A stretch of 54,205 nt of DNA from Fomitopsis serialis. Its lineage: Eukaryota; Basidiomycota; Agaricomycetes; Polyporales; Fomitopsidaceae. This document shows positions 33,301 through 45,876 of the stretch, one piece after another (positions within the stretch are counted from its first letter, which is position 1; each line of letters begins with the position of its first letter). The notes under the pieces are model-generated. The model was not told the DNA's origin and ran no database searches. It saw only the letters and a list, made by a program, of their open reading frames with translations. The position numbers were made by a program, and so were the translations under genes. The stretch is taken from the NCBI RefSeq assembly GCF_022376445.1, contig NW_025955227.1, positions 1 through 54,205 of the forward strand, in the 5' to 3' direction.

Positions 33301-34583
33301 GGCCATTCAATTATCCAGGCCCCTTCGTCGAGATCCACCATTATGCATAGCCTTTGGAGCTCCTGGGAGCTCCAAGGAGGATAGCAATTCGTGCCGGCGC
33401 CCACTGCGAGCTCACCTGAGTGACAATAGCAGAGTTCCATCGATCTGTTAATCAGGACGCGTGCGATCCGTAGACACAGCCCAGTTGCTGAAGATTGTGT
33501 TTCCAACAATTGAAGGAATTGAAGCAGACTCACGGACTCCGAGTGAGATGCCACCGATGTTGAACCGACGTCACTGAGACTCTACTAGACTGCATGACTT
33601 TCATTGTGAGCAGTGTTTCCTATGTACCAGCTAGCTGGTTCCCACAGACTAGCATTTCCCAGTCAGTTCCAGCAGAGGCAGTACTGTGAAATGAGATTTC
33701 GAGAGGCTCCGACGATCGTCGAACTACGAGATGAGTCCTGTCACTGTCAGACGCGGGCGCGCACCTCGGGCCGCGACTCCGGCAACCGCGAGTCTCCACT
33801 GAGCAGTGCCAGTGCAGTAGAGTACTCATCCCTCCAACGTTCAACCTTCGTGTCCCTGGATACTGTATCCTTGTCTGACGCAGACGCTGCCACCGCTCGT
33901 TCCGACTGGTGCGCGAGCACGAACCTCAAGCAATTGTCGGTGGAATGACCGTCGTATCTCAGCCCATGGCCAAGTTGGCAAACCGGACTCTCAGAGTCTC
34001 CTGTACGTTGTCGGTGGTTGCAGTTGAGTCTCGAGGTCTCCGGCCTTTTTCACCCATGCATGCCACGTAGTGACTTCACCTCGATGATCTACGCATCAAC
34101 ACGGAAACACGGGGCTGATAGGATGCTCGTGTAACAAGGTACTGTCTACCGAGATGGCACGGCGAATGACTAACCTGTACTCTCACAGAAGCAAGCCGCG
34201 AGAGTGACAAGGCACGAGCTAGAGGCTTGACCCGGGTTACGGTTGGGTATCCGTTCGACAGTGTCGATCCGAACCCCATGTTGCTGTGAGTCGTCTGTAT
34301 CAGTGAGTGATTCATGGAACAGAAAAACTGGACGTCGGGGTGACGGGTCGAATACATGCGGCCTTGCCAATGTTTTGTGTTCGTGCGAGGGAACGACTCG
34401 GCATACAGTACGCGGATGTTCTGCCCATGTATCTGCACGTCGCCTGCGCGTACACGGTATGCTGACGACGTGAACGCAGTATTATTACACTTGACAAGGG
34501 CCCGGCCTACTAGTAGCGGTGGCAATGTACCATTGCCCACGTCATGCCATTCCCGCTACTCGGTACGCAGTAAACCGAGTCGA
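33301..34583. other. Unassigned DNA in the DUF6534 block
   Basis: 1.28 kb with only short open stretches on both strands. One plus-strand piece (about 33700-33946, containing STFVSLDTVSLSDADAATA) has protein-like composition but no family match. It is probably decayed coding DNA and spacer. Confidence 0.35.
33354..33375. repeat. Perfect inverted repeat (10 bp arms, 2 bp loop)
   Basis: TTGGAGCTCC, TG, GGAGCTCCAA: the two arms are exact reverse complements and each contains a SacI-type GAGCTC core. Function is unknown; no terminator or recombination context was recognised. Confidence 0.7.
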
Positions 34584-36560
34584 CTATTTGAACGCGACTG
34601 CCACGCTCGCTGTTTTCACTCCGTGCTCTGCGCAATGGGCACGCCTCGCCGTATATGCCGGTGCTAGTGAATCGCGTTGATACTGATCTACAATGCGCAT
34701 TAGAACCTGCAGTTTGACCGAATACGACAGGCATATACTTACCTGTCCGTTACTTTTCTGACCATGAGAGGAATTCTGGCTCAAGTCTTCAAGTGGAAAG
34801 GACCCAGGTGAGGCTGGTGAGTAGATAACATTCTGATGTGACATCCTCAAACCAGTTCTCGCATTTAGCATAGCAAGCATAGAGTTCAGGGCCACTTTAC
34901 AAGCTATTTGTCAGGATACTAATTCTCGACATCAGCAACAATCTGACTCACATTTTGGTAGTATGGAGAACAATGCAAAAAAGCATGCATTGTTTGGCAT
35001 AAGTGTTGCATACTAGAAGCATTTGAATAATAGTGCCTTGTGTATATACATTAGAATTGATGCATACTGTCACAAGACATGCCATTGATGCTATGCTATA
35101 GGGAGTGAGTCTCAGACATATTCATATCATTCTTAACAGAAGAATGCTTACCTTGTAGTCAATCCACTTTGAACACTGTGCAACATCAAAGTGTGTATGA
35201 CATTTGTAGTCCTAGGGCAACAGCATTAGCAGATAGACTTTACTTTTTTGATATGACAAACCTGATGGATGTGTTGGGGTACTGTGCAAGCAGTACACAG
35301 ACTATGATGGCAACAGCCATATCAGAGACAGCTAAACAGGCCAGGCTTGCATAGATAGCATGCTATGAGAGAGAATGTCAATTGTATTGCAGTATCATAT
35401 GATTTGAGAGAAATTGAGCACACAGATTCTGCTAGAAACAGCTTGATGAGATTACTCTCTTGAAGTCTTGATACCATGAAAGTTAACATGGATGCTATTA
35501 AAAGACATCAATGCAAGCAACACTCACGAAGAAAAGGCAACTGCTACAAGAATAGAAGGTTGAATGGTGAATCTCAACTACATAACCTATGTCACATATG
35601 ACTTACTGAGTGCTAGGGCTTTGAAAGCGATATACATGTCAGAAAGAACCTGCATGTTTTGTAAAAGCCCAGATTCTGACCAAAGTTCACCAAGGAGAAC
35701 ACAGTCTGGTAAAAGCAGCAATTGAACAGTGGACCAACTGAGTTAGGTACATAATGACATACCAACAAAGCCACAAGATATCTAAGGCTGCTGACTTATT
35801 ATTGGATTTGCATCAGCTGTTGCTGGTGCTACCAATAAAAACCTTTGCTTACGTTTCCAGATGCGATGGATATATATACTCCAGCAATGACCAATGTTAT
35901 CAAGGTAGCTGCATGTGATTTAGGAAATTGTCTTACCTCCTGACTCCTAGATTGGATATTCCCTACACAGTTTACAACATTGCAGCACATAAGTAACAAT
36001 GGCACACCCATTGAATTGCAACTCACAGTTAAGAGGACTGTGGCCTGTTCCCAAATGAGAATCCAAATGAATAGTTAGAGGCATTCAAAGGCTTCTTACC
36101 CGGATGGTCCTGGTAGTAAGACATCAGTACACAGACTGGGTGTCATAAGCATATTGACCTACCATACATTCCCAAACAGAATACCCAGAATATTGGACCT
36201 ATTAGTTACAGCCCAAGCATATGCTGGCCATGCCACTAATGCACAGTGGACCCCATCAATAGTCCTGTATAAACAGTGGCTCTGTGGATAAACCAGCTAA
36301 GCTAAGTTGAGTCAGCTGCATACCACAGAGAGAAGACCTATATAATCCCAGTGAGGACTCAACATAGCTGCCATTCATGATAGTGCATACCATCCATCGA
36401 AGAGCCCGATTGTCCGCAATCTTGCTGGTCCAAAAGGTGAAGATCTGTGCAGTTGTGATACCATACAGGCTACATACTGTCAGAGAACACCAAAACACAG
36501 CTGGGGATCATCACGTACAAGGCAACAAAGGTGCAGCCTGTCAGTCAGCAGAGCATGATC
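34584..36560 (-). CDS. DUF6534 family membrane protein, array copy 3
   Basis: The best preserved copy. The N-terminal exon (about 36505-36395) reads CSLYGITTAQIFTFWT and ADNRALRWM before a GTATGC donor. A second exon near 36270-36170 gives TIDGVHCALVAWPAYAWAV then TNRSNILGILFGNV. Later come a helix-like ATLITLVIAGVYISIASGN (about 35910-35855), YATLMPNNACFFALFSILPK (about 35015-34960) and the family hallmark NSMLAMLNARTGLR (about 34885-34845) followed by a Ser-rich tail. Several middle exons appear very short (for example GACCATCCG and a stretch giving ATVLLT, each with clean donors). The 5' start and final stop are unsettled. Much of the gene lies in AT-rich DNA. Confidence 0.55.
34900..36400. 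other. AT-rich island
   Basis: By eye this 1.5 kb is clearly richer in A and T than the flanking DNA and poor in CpG. It coincides with the body of DUF6534 copy 3. Repeat-induced or methylation-driven C to T change, or different ancestry, could explain it. Confidence 0.5.
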
Positions 36561-37683
36561 AGCAATTGACAATGCGGAGAGTCGTAGTATGTTCACCAAG
36601 GAATGCTACTCCCACATAATGAGACACGAGCCCTTCTTCAGAGGATGTCATTGCGACTACACGGACCCCTGTTAATTGAGTGTGAAGTCGTGCGTGTTGC
36701 CAACGGGGATGTGATGGGCAGGCGACCTTTTAACTCCTTACTCCAATCGCCCGCGTCCTGCGGTGCTGATAAGAACCTTAAGCAGTTTCACTTGATGATA
36801 TCGTCATTTCAGTGACGAACAGACGGTGAACATTACGCATTCCGAGTTCCATGGCCAATGATAAGAGCGTAGATGCACGCTCAACGTTCTGGAGCACAAG
36901 AAGTGATGAGCGTCATGTACAAGCTCCGAGGACCCAATGAACGTACCTTTTGAACACGTCCATATACAGGCGCGCGGCAGAATGTACATTTGTACGAAGG
37001 CATCTATCTTCGTGGCTGTTCACCCTTCAGGTTCAATGTTAGACCAACGCAATCGCTGTCAAATGATATCCTGATGATAAACTATGAGATGAGATGAACT
37101 CAAGTTGGCAGGGAAGGTGAAGACATTTGATAATACCGGCCTCTACGCCCCAACGTGTCAACACAGCCTGCGCCATCCGTTAGAGGTCGTGACGCTAACG
37201 GAGTGCTGACACAGGCGAGACAACTACGTGACAAATCCCAAGTAGGGGGTGGAACCTCCGCCGTCTGCACTCCTGATGTTAAGGCCGCTCTTTAGTATGA
37301 AGCGATGTTGTCGGCGGTCAGTATCATCACCGCAGCCTCTGACATGTGCCTTTCAACGGCAGTGCACGAACTCTGTTTTTGACATTGTCGACACTGACAT
37401 CCATCAGCACACGCAGTGGAACCTCTCTGGAACAGACACGCAGCCACGAAGATGTTGAGCAGACAGACGAGTCTACTTAACAGTCCGTACCTTGTTGGTC
37501 ATGCGATTGATTGCTGCTGCAATTCTAGCGTACGCACTTCCCACAGCATTTACTTTATACTGTTACAATCTCTTCGCGTGATACATTGAATGGTCAGCCA
37601 GTGCGTAGTTAACACCGATGAGTGAGCATACCTTGATCTATATCGCTTGGCTTTGACACCAGCAAATGATGCTCGCCAGTCCT
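36561..37683. other. Gene-poor region left of MOG1
   Basis: 1.1 kb. Open pieces on the minus strand at about 36810-36990 have no clear motif and could be another decayed member of the array. No gene is supported. Confidence 0.4.
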
Positions 37684-38328
37684 TCAGGCAAACAAGCCGT
37701 AATCCACGATCTGCAATGATCGTGCAGCCAAAGAGAATGTCTCTTGTGCAACGGCGAACTGGTCCCCCGTGAGAGTCGCACCATCGGAGGTCTTCATCGG
37801 GATGTTCATAGACAACACAAGATCGACGTTCTTGTCTTGGAGACGGTACACGGCCAGTAGTATTCGAAGTTCATCAGGATGGGTGTGGTTGAATTTACGA
37901 ACGAGTTGTGTTCCGCTCAGGACTATGGGCAAAGGAGTGCGGTTCCCACTGCTCTCGCCTGAGAGCTGGGACACCTCGATGATTTTGTTCTCGACAGCAT
38001 CATTATCGTGGACCAAAGATTCAAAGTGTAGCCTGTTTTGAAGGACACTGTTAGATGCAGTTCTTCAAATAATTGACAGATATACTTTACAATGTCGGCG
38101 GTCTGTTCGGCGTCGACACACTGGAGGACCTCGACAATAATGCTGATCCCCGCATCAGGGTATAGAAAAACTTCTTGGGTGTCGGGAACTTGTCGCAAAT
38201 CGCTTGGCTTCATCAGACTCATTCCCTTCAAGAGGGCAATGACATACGCACGATGCGTCGATCAATGAAGTAGGTAGAGTCGTCGTAATTGCTCCGCCGA
38301 ACAGTTCTCGGGTAGCCGACGGTGGCAT
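37684..38328 (-). CDS. MOG1: Ran-binding nucleotide release factor Mog1
   Basis: Small nuclear protein that binds Ran and stimulates nucleotide release, needed for nuclear protein import. ATG 38328 gives ATRELFGGAITTTLPTSLID, the family's typical N-terminal LFGGAI motif. A 49 bp intron joins it to SDLRQVPDTQEVFLYPDAG and ISIIVEVLQCVDAEQTAD, followed by HFESLVHDNDAVENKI and the C-terminal strand region ELRILLAVYRLQDKNVDLVL with TGDQFAVAQETFSLAARSL. The stop is at 37684-37686. Length about 180 residues, normal. It is divergent from NDC80. Confidence 0.92.
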
Positions 38329-38640
38329 CCTGTCGATTAATCACTATGTGGCGGTGTAGTCGATGCTGCCAATGACTTGACAGTGTTCAACAAGTGGTGA
38401 GAACTTGAACAGCAAGACCGTGCCAGTGGACGCAACAACAAGTTGAACTTGGAAGTGCGGTCGGTCGTGCGTCTTCGGTCGCGGATGTCACTGACAATCA
38501 CGTGAGTGTGACGGACGCGTTCAACAGCGGCGCGTTGACCTGAGGCGTCCGCGCACACTTTGTCCTCAACGCCCATCGCTCTGTCCATTCTCCATTCGCT
38601 TTCCGGCCATTTGATTTATACAAAGGGATCCAGACACGTC
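38329..38640. promoter_or_regulatory. Bidirectional promoter region of MOG1 and NDC80
   Basis: 312 bp between two divergent start codons. No TATA box is evident. An ORF open across it on the minus strand has no gene-like features. Confidence 0.5.
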
Positions 38641-41095
38641 ATGTTTGACTCGGGGCGTCGCTCAACGATGCAGCCCGCAGTCGACCCTCATAACAATGCC
38701 CGCTCGCACTTGCCTGTCCCCTCCACTGTCAAGAAACCATCTCATACCGGGCGCATGTCACTTGCAGGACCGGCCTTGAGGGGTCCTTATCCTCCTATGG
38801 GACAAGTACCGGGCACCAATCCAAGGCAATCGATGATGCGCTCGCAGAATGTCAATCCGTTGCTGCAGAGCGCGACGAAGCCCAACTTCGGCCGTACACC
38901 CTTGCACAGGTGAGCTCTAGCTACACATGAGTCATGTATATCTTGTGCTAGTTTGTTCTTGTTCCTGTCATACACGCGTGATCTTCATACATGATATCTA
39001 CAATATAACACATGGTGTTGTCCCTTGTCCTGACTGTGCCGCTCTCTCAGGACAAGTCCCCGAACTCATCCGCCACCATGTTTACAGTAGTACCCGAAGA
39101 GGATCTATGTGGGCTGGAGGATCTCAAGGCTCAGCACCTTCCGGCAGTCAGGGCACCAAGGACACTCGACCCCTACGAGATAGGCAGTTCCAAGCGAAGA
39201 TGCGACAGGATGTCGTCACTTGGCTATTGGACAACGGCATGAATTACTCCCCGCAGGTGTTGCAGCAAATCACGAGTAAAGACTTTCGCACCGTATACCA
39301 GGATTTGGTGAGGCTGCTTGACCCAGAATGGCCATTTACGGAGCAGAAATTCGAGGAGCAGTTCGTCCAATCGTTGCGAGCTCTACGATACCCATACCTA
39401 GGTCAGCTAGATATCAGAACCCTGACGACTCCTGGGGCGATGCATACGTGGCCGCTCTTGTTGGGAGTGCTGCATTGGTTAGCTGAGATGGGAAGGGTCA
39501 GTCGACTGTACAAGCGAATACTATTGTTGGTCGGCTGATGCATGATACTCAGGCGAGGACACGTTATCTTGAAAGCAAAGACGTCACCCTGCAAGACTCG
39601 GAACTCGTACCTGACGAGTTCGAGGATATCAATCACCACCAAGCTCTCGCGTTGGACCATTGTACGCTCGCGTATGGAATGTTTCTAGAGGGCAAGGATG
39701 CATTTCCAGAAGAAGAGAAGATTCTTGAGGCACGATACGGTGAGTCGCGCGGCCGCACATCCAGTCCAATGCTCTCATGTGCCACGTACAGCGAGAAAGG
39801 ACGAGAAGGTTGTGGCTCTACTTGAAATGCAAAGGGAGGAACTGCACCGCGCTCAACTCGAACTGGAAGCCTTGGGGAAAGCGCCAGTATGTGAACCAAA
39901 TGGGCGTATAACTGCCTTTGCTCATCATTTGTCTAGGCACCAATCGAGGACCTCAAGAAAGACCACGGGTTCATAACGCGGGATAAAGCAAAGTTCGAAG
40001 AAATTCTCCGGCGCTGTGAATCCAAGAAGAAGAAACTCATCGACAGTCTGGCGCGAGAAAAAGCTGATATAGCATATCGGGGTATGTCGCGTTCTTTCCC
40101 CCGACCCCTTCGACTCATGATGACGTGCGATTTAGTGTCCACCTTGGAAGAACTGCAGGCGGAGGAAGCAAGGTTGGCGGCAGTTGTGAGGGAACAGAAC
40201 CTCTCCCCTGAAGAGGTGATCCGCATGAACACCGAACATGAGACTCTTACTCGTGATCTCGAAACACTCAAGCACAAGATCGCGGAAACGAACCAAGTCC
40301 TGGTGAAGCTCGAAGTCTCGCTCACGAGGAAAGTGTCAGATGCGGAGGAGGCGCTGGATATGTACGCGAACCTCTTGGCAAACCTCGGACTATTCCCGCC
40401 CCTGCCACCGCCCCTCGAGGGTGTCGATCTGACGCTGGACCTCAATTCAGCGGCGGCTAACCCGCAGAACCTGCTCTCGGGTGCAGACATCCGGAGGGTC
40501 ATCAAGCCAACTCTCAGCCGCGTCGCCGAGATGAAGCGCACTGAGCGTGCGGACGTCGAGAGCGAGCGGATCAAAGTGGATAATGAGCTCGACCAGCTGA
40601 CCCTCGAATGCGAAAATATGGACGAGGAGGTGCTGGAGACCAGTAACAAGGTCAACGCTCTAAATGACCAGGCCGATGAATTACGAGAGGCATGTCCTTT
40701 CATTACTGACAAACCATTGCCTTGCGATTGGATAATACCTGACTGACGCGACAATTTGACACAGGCTGCTCAACAAGAAGCCCTAGTCAGCAACGCTGAA
40801 GCGACTCGGCTAGAACGAGATCTTGCGCAGGCTAGGACAGCCGCGCTCGCTAATGGCGTCGGTGTCAAGTCCCGTCTCCAAGCTCTACAGATTGCGTATG
40901 TGTCGTGGCCTACTTTGAGTTGCGTAGACTCTGACGCTCTTGTTCGCCAGCCACCGAGAACAAATTGACAAGGTCAATCGTCTCAAGGACGAAACAATGC
41001 GCGCAATCATCAAGAACAGTAGCGATATCGTCATGTTCAAGGAGGAAGTGTCCAAACAGCTCAAGCACCTCAGAGATTTCGCCGAGGCCAACTAA
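38641..41095 (+). CDS. NDC80: Kinetochore protein Ndc80 (Hec1)
   Basis: Microtubule-binding subunit of the NDC80 complex in the outer kinetochore. The basic disordered N-tail from ATG 38641 (SGRRSTMQPAVDPHNN, PLLQSATKPNFGRTPLHR) is followed by the calponin-homology domain: DRQFQAKMRQDVVTWLLDNG, KDFRTVYQDLVRLLDPEWPF and the conserved ALRYPYLGQLDIRTLTTPG, HTWPLLLGVLHWLAEMGR. Long coiled coils follow (YLESKDVTLQDSELVPDEF; EELQAEEARLAAVVREQ; LETLKHKIAETNQVLVKLE), with a proline-rich break (LFPPLPPPLEG) where the Ndc80 loop is expected. The last exon ends KQLKHLRDFAEAN, stop 41093-41095. Around eight introns, all in frame. Confidence 0.95.
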
Positions 41096-43105
41096 GCATC
41101 TACCGCATCTGACGCGGTGCTATAGTCTTGCGCCATCGACCTCCCAGCAGTGTATTATTGCCTTAGTCAGTGCACTTTCCGTATGCGGTACATTTATACT
41201 ATCTATTTGACTCGACGCAGGATTCGGCAGCATCGTACGCTCGACATCTCCGGAAGGGTGGAATCGATGAGAGTATACGCCCCACGATGCCGAGAATCTG
41301 TCCGAGGATATTGCAGCTGATTCGCCAACCGAGGACTCTCCGTGGTAGAAGCCTGTCGATTGTCTTCTCAATATCCGTTTTGAACCTGGGCTCCACTCTG
41401 GAACAGACTCGAACTGTCATGAACGATTCTGCCTACGGTTGCGATGAGGGCGTGCGCCCAGTGGTTTCCCAAGGAGGGTGTCTGGCCGCATATGGCTTTC
41501 ACACGCGTTGCTACGGTGCACCCTTTCATGTACGTATGCTTCTCAGCGACTACCACTTGAGGGATTAATGCGGCCAAAGAGCGGTTCCGCTCCGACGAAG
41601 ATTTGCGCATACCCCCAGGAATGAAGTGTCCATGAGGTGTCGCATGGTGGAGCCTACCTCTCTCAGTTATGGGGTGCGTCTGAATTACAAACCACTGAAC
41701 GATGCGGATCTACGCTGACACTCCACCCACTGCAGCTGCGTTGTACCTCACAGCCTCTTCGCTCTGTTGAGTGCAGGACTGTTCTCACTGCCAAATATCG
41801 CTTCGTGGAAAGCTGCCAATGTGTTTCCGCATTTCGGTACCGTCCTCTCACGCCATGGTTACCGGTAGCCGGGGTCGGGTTCTATCAAGGTACGGCACTT
41901 TTGCACAAACAGCTCTATGATTAGGTCTACCTCATCCCCATTGGGACGGTGTACCACGAGCGGACTTTCTGGTGGATACCCGGAATGCTCTCGTCAAACC
42001 GTCCTTCCTAGTGCAGCGGCGGGATCACTGCCTTCGAAGGGCAAGATGACATGTAGGTCCGTCATGAGGCTCGATGCGCAGCAAAAGCAAACCTTCAATT
42101 GTCCAGAATGCCATGAACTGGTCAGGGGACGATCTCGACACAGTTTCGCCTTGCACGATAAGTTTATTCGACGCCTGTCTGACGGGTGGAAGATGCGTAC
42201 GGTAAGTCTGACTTGATTGACTCAACGCGAATGCCAAGGCCTCCGAGCACGGACAGTGCCGGTGAGATCTACATAATTCCTACCCTCTCTCATGAGCTCC
42301 GCTCTACCGGAGTCACAGATGAAATCCGCTAGGTAGTCGGACTCGGACTCAGACAGGTGCGTAGATCTCAGACATTCACGGACCGCTCGTTGACTAATTC
42401 CGATTGCAGAGTAAGGTCATTGGCTCCCTGTACTGCTAGCAGTCGACCGGCCGTGTGCTTCCACGACTGTCTAGATCCAGATCGAAGCAGACTTCTGAGA
42501 AGTCGAAGTGGAGATTATCATCATTCGCCCTCCTGTGTGGCAAGCCGTGAGTCGGTGCAATAAGTGAACCGTCTTTTGAATAGTCACGGTGGGAACTGAC
42601 CGCAGAAAACATGCGTAGCTGTGCGCTATGGTGTGGAATCGCATATGTTCCTGACGCCAACGTCGACGCAAGCGCCACCTTCATAGCTTGTGAGACTTTT
42701 GCTCACGGCGAGCTCCTTCGGGTGAGATACGTGCTGAGATATACCGTTTGTTTTTAGAAATCGCTACTCGTTATTTCACAGATTTTGGTCCGTGCACGCC
42801 GGCAGCACCACCTGCTCACGAATAGGGTACTGCATGGCGGATGCGCCGAACTCTCAGGAGAATCTGGCAGTACCATCCTCGGTATCACGGGCCATATCTT
42901 TGACCGAGGAACCATTCTCCGACACCATCTCATGGGCAGCGTGGGTTGCGCCGTATATTCCAGACCTGTTCTCGGCTTCGCTCAAAATCTATATAAGGTT
43001 GTGTGGACTGCGCTGAGGATGACTTGGAACTCCCCCCTTCGCGTCTTGGGATAGCTTCACTGTTTGCTGCGGCCCTCACCAGCTCTCGATAGTCGCTGTC
43101 CCATC
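41096..43105. other. 2 kb without a supported gene
   Basis: Between NDC80 and the TmpA-like gene. Scattered open stretches exist on both strands (for example VYLIPIGTVYHERTFWWIPG on plus near 41930, and a Cys-containing NCPECHELVRGRSRHSF near 42095), with some splice-like ends, but they do not combine into a model. They may be a decayed gene. Confidence 0.4.
42990..42996 (+). promoter_or_regulatory. TATA box of the TmpA-like gene
   Basis: TATATAA (in CTATATAAGG) lies 116 bases before ATG 43106. Confidence 0.55.
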
Positions 43106-45351
43106 ATGTCGTCCGAACCTACGCCTAAAGTCCCAGCGCCCGCGTACGATGAGGCGGAGAAGGGTGCTCTACCTGACATTCACTCTCGGCCCATCGAAGT
43201 CTCGTTCAAGGACGAGAAGAAGGACCTCACGATTGCTCAAGTCTTGCCCGTGCCTTCCGAGAAGGAGACACCGGCACCTCCTGCCAAGGCTAGCAAACCA
43301 CAGCAGTGGAAGTACTCCAGGTGGATCATCTGGACACTCTGGTACGACATGTACCGGTAAGTGTTTCAGATCCATGTCCTAAACGTATGTGTGAGCTTAC
43401 ACGACGATCATGTATGTAGGAAGCTCTTTACGATCACCTTTTCCGTCAACATAATCATGTTTGGTTTTGCGGTGTCAGGCCATTGGCCGTATGCTTACAA
43501 GTATGGCGGTGCCATGGCTATCGGCAACTTCAATGTCTCGGTTCTCGTACGGAATGAGATCTTTGGACGGTGTCTGTATGGTTTCGTTAACTTCTTCTTC
43601 GCAAAGGTAAGTCATCGTCGCAGATTCTTCATGTGAGACCGTTGGTCTGACATTCATGACAGTGGGCGCCGCTGTGGTGGCGGCTGGGATGCACGTCTGT
43701 GTTGCAGGTATGCCTAGTACATCTGATGATGCCGTGCATCGCTGACTCCAACACAGCATCTGGGTGGAATACACTCCGGTTGCGCAGTCTCTGGTGTCAT
43801 CTGGCTGACTCTGAGAACTGTCCATGTCTACGTGAACCATGCCGTCTATCCCAATGCGCTGCTGGCATGGGCAGTGATCTCTAACCTCACTCTGTTCATC
43901 ACGATGGTTGCTGGCTTCCCTTGGGTACGTAACTCTCATCACAAGTAAGTTCGCAATTCCACTACATGTATTTTGTTCCCCACTGACGTGACACCAGCGT
44001 GTTCGAGCGCTGGCACCGTTTCATGGGCTGGACTGGCCTCTTCTCGTCCTGTATGCAGTTTACAGCCTCGCCGTGCCGATTTATGACTGATAATGATGTA
44101 GGGATATTCGTTCTTTTGGGGGACCTGTACTATGAACCGACGCGGACATGGAACATCAACGGCGTTCACATCGTGCGACAGCAAGACTTCTGGTATGTGA
44201 TGGGGATGACGCTCTGGATTGTCCTTCCGTGGATCTGCACACGGCGCGTGAAGATCGACATTGAGCTGGTAAGTAACCTACCGATCCATTGCACAATCTT
44301 TGTGCACCCTTCTCACTGCCAAGGTCAGCCATCCAACAAAGTCGCCGTGCTCCGTTTCGAGCGTGGGATGCAGCAAGGTCTTCTGGGACGTGTGAGCAGG
44401 AGTTCTGTGAAGGAATACCACGCCTTCGGTATTATCTCGTAAGTTGTATCCCACCATTCTGACTATTGATAACAAACGTTGAAATTCGAACAGAGAAGGC
44501 CCACATTCCAGGTATCATTACATGGTGTGCGGTGTCCAAGGTAGGCATCCGGACATCCTCCGTCGAGCGTTGGCTCACCACGTGTAAAGGTGACTTCACA
44601 AAGAGTCTTGTCAATGACCCTCCGCGGACCATCTGGACACGAGAGCTGAAGGTCAGAAAAGGATTGCTTCCGGGCATCACCTGTTTCTGACGATTAGACA
44701 GTTGGCCGGTGTCTCCAATACGTCGAAGCTGTATAATCGGGGCATCCGAATCTGCACTGGAACCGGTATCGGTGCGGCGCTAGCGACGTGCATCCAGTCG
44801 CCTTACTGGTTCGTTCTTCGTCTCTCCTGGCTGTTTTCGGGACTGACAGTTTTTCAGGTACCTCATCTGGATTGGTACGCGCCGGCTTGACTCGAGTTCG
44901 TGTTATAGACCCGTAATGTTGGTTGTTTTGCAGGGTCAGATCAGGAGAAGACGTTCGGTCCGACGATTAGCGGTCTGATCAACAGGAACATTGGGCCTGA
45001 GCGATACCTCCTCTGGGACAGTAAAGTGCGAGGAGGACGGCCTGATACACGGAAGATCCTGAAGGAGATATACCACTCCTGGAAGGCTGAAGGCGAGTCT
45101 AATCGGTATCGTTGACTCAACGTCGATTAACAGTTTGACAGTCGTCTTCATCACCTCTAACTACCAAGGAAACTCAGAGATGATGCGGGTGAGTGCTGAG
45201 TTCGCTATGCTGAGCGGTCGTACTCATCCCTCTCATCGATAGGCGTGCAAGGCGGAGAAGATTCCATGCTTCGGAACGCTCTGGGATTTCGTGAGCGACG
45301 CACTTCTTCAGGGCAGCACCGGAATACTGACCGTAAACATCATCTCAGTGA
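43106..45351 (+). CDS. TmpA-like integral membrane ferric-reductase-type protein
   Basis: Related to Aspergillus TmpA, a membrane flavoprotein-like protein; basidiomycete relatives are often named after NRPS-like enzymes. The cytosolic N-terminus (EPTPKVPAPAYDEAEKGALP) is followed by membrane segments: WKYSRWIIWTLWYDMYR, LFTITFSVNIIMFGFAVSG, APLWWRLGCTSVLQHLGGIH and LAWAVISNLTLFITMVAGFP, then FERWHRFMGWTGL and WYVMGMTLWIVLPWI. The C-terminal reductase-like half has KVAVLRFERGMQQG, a nucleotide-type RICTGTGIGAALATCIQSPY, LINRNIGPERYLLWDSK and CKAEKIPCFGTLWDF. The last intron (45291-45348, GTGAGC to CTCAG) leaves only TGA as the final exon; without it the protein would run on to 45482. The family usually ends at WDF. 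Confidence 0.8.
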
Positions 45352-45876
45352 TCTTTCGTTACGACCCCACGATTCTCTTAGACGTCATTCCTTACCATAT
45401 AGACGACGAAGGCAGACGGAAGTCGCCCATGACGATGGTCCTCTCCTTCGCTCACCGCTCAGAATGTATTCTATCGTTGTAATCGGATCTATGCATATGG
45501 TCATTCACAGTACCAGTGGGAAAAGTCGCACCCTGCGACCGGATCACCTATCAACTAGCAACAAACGAAGACTGGGAACGGGAGAACCAATGAGATGCAT
45601 GCTGCCGACTGCAGATCGAAAGATGCCATCGGTAGGATTCAGTACGCAAAAACATATCATGACGCAATACCAGGATCCAATTGCAAGGGAGCACGGACTC
45701 GGAGAGCGCTAGTACCGTCTAGTAGCCTCCGCGCCCACACTGCCAATGACCGTCAATGTTCCCATCCATGTATAGGGACGAATGGCAAGGCGTAGCAATC
45801 TATGGGAAGCGGGCCAGGAGCATGAGAAGCGACGCATGCTGCGTGATTGGTTGAGCACTGGGCGAGCGGCAGTGGA
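45352..45876. other. Convergent intergenic region
   Basis: 525 bp between the 3' ends of the TmpA-like gene and the ERI1-type gene. No element is recognised. Confidence 0.5.

Noticed and set aside
40084..40754. Long minus-strand frame opposite NDC80
   Set aside because: Antisense of the NDC80 coiled coil, which is clearly the real gene.
41170..41568. 132-codon plus-strand frame after NDC80
   Set aside because: No recognisable motif, and the opposite strand is equally open; kept only as unassigned DNA.
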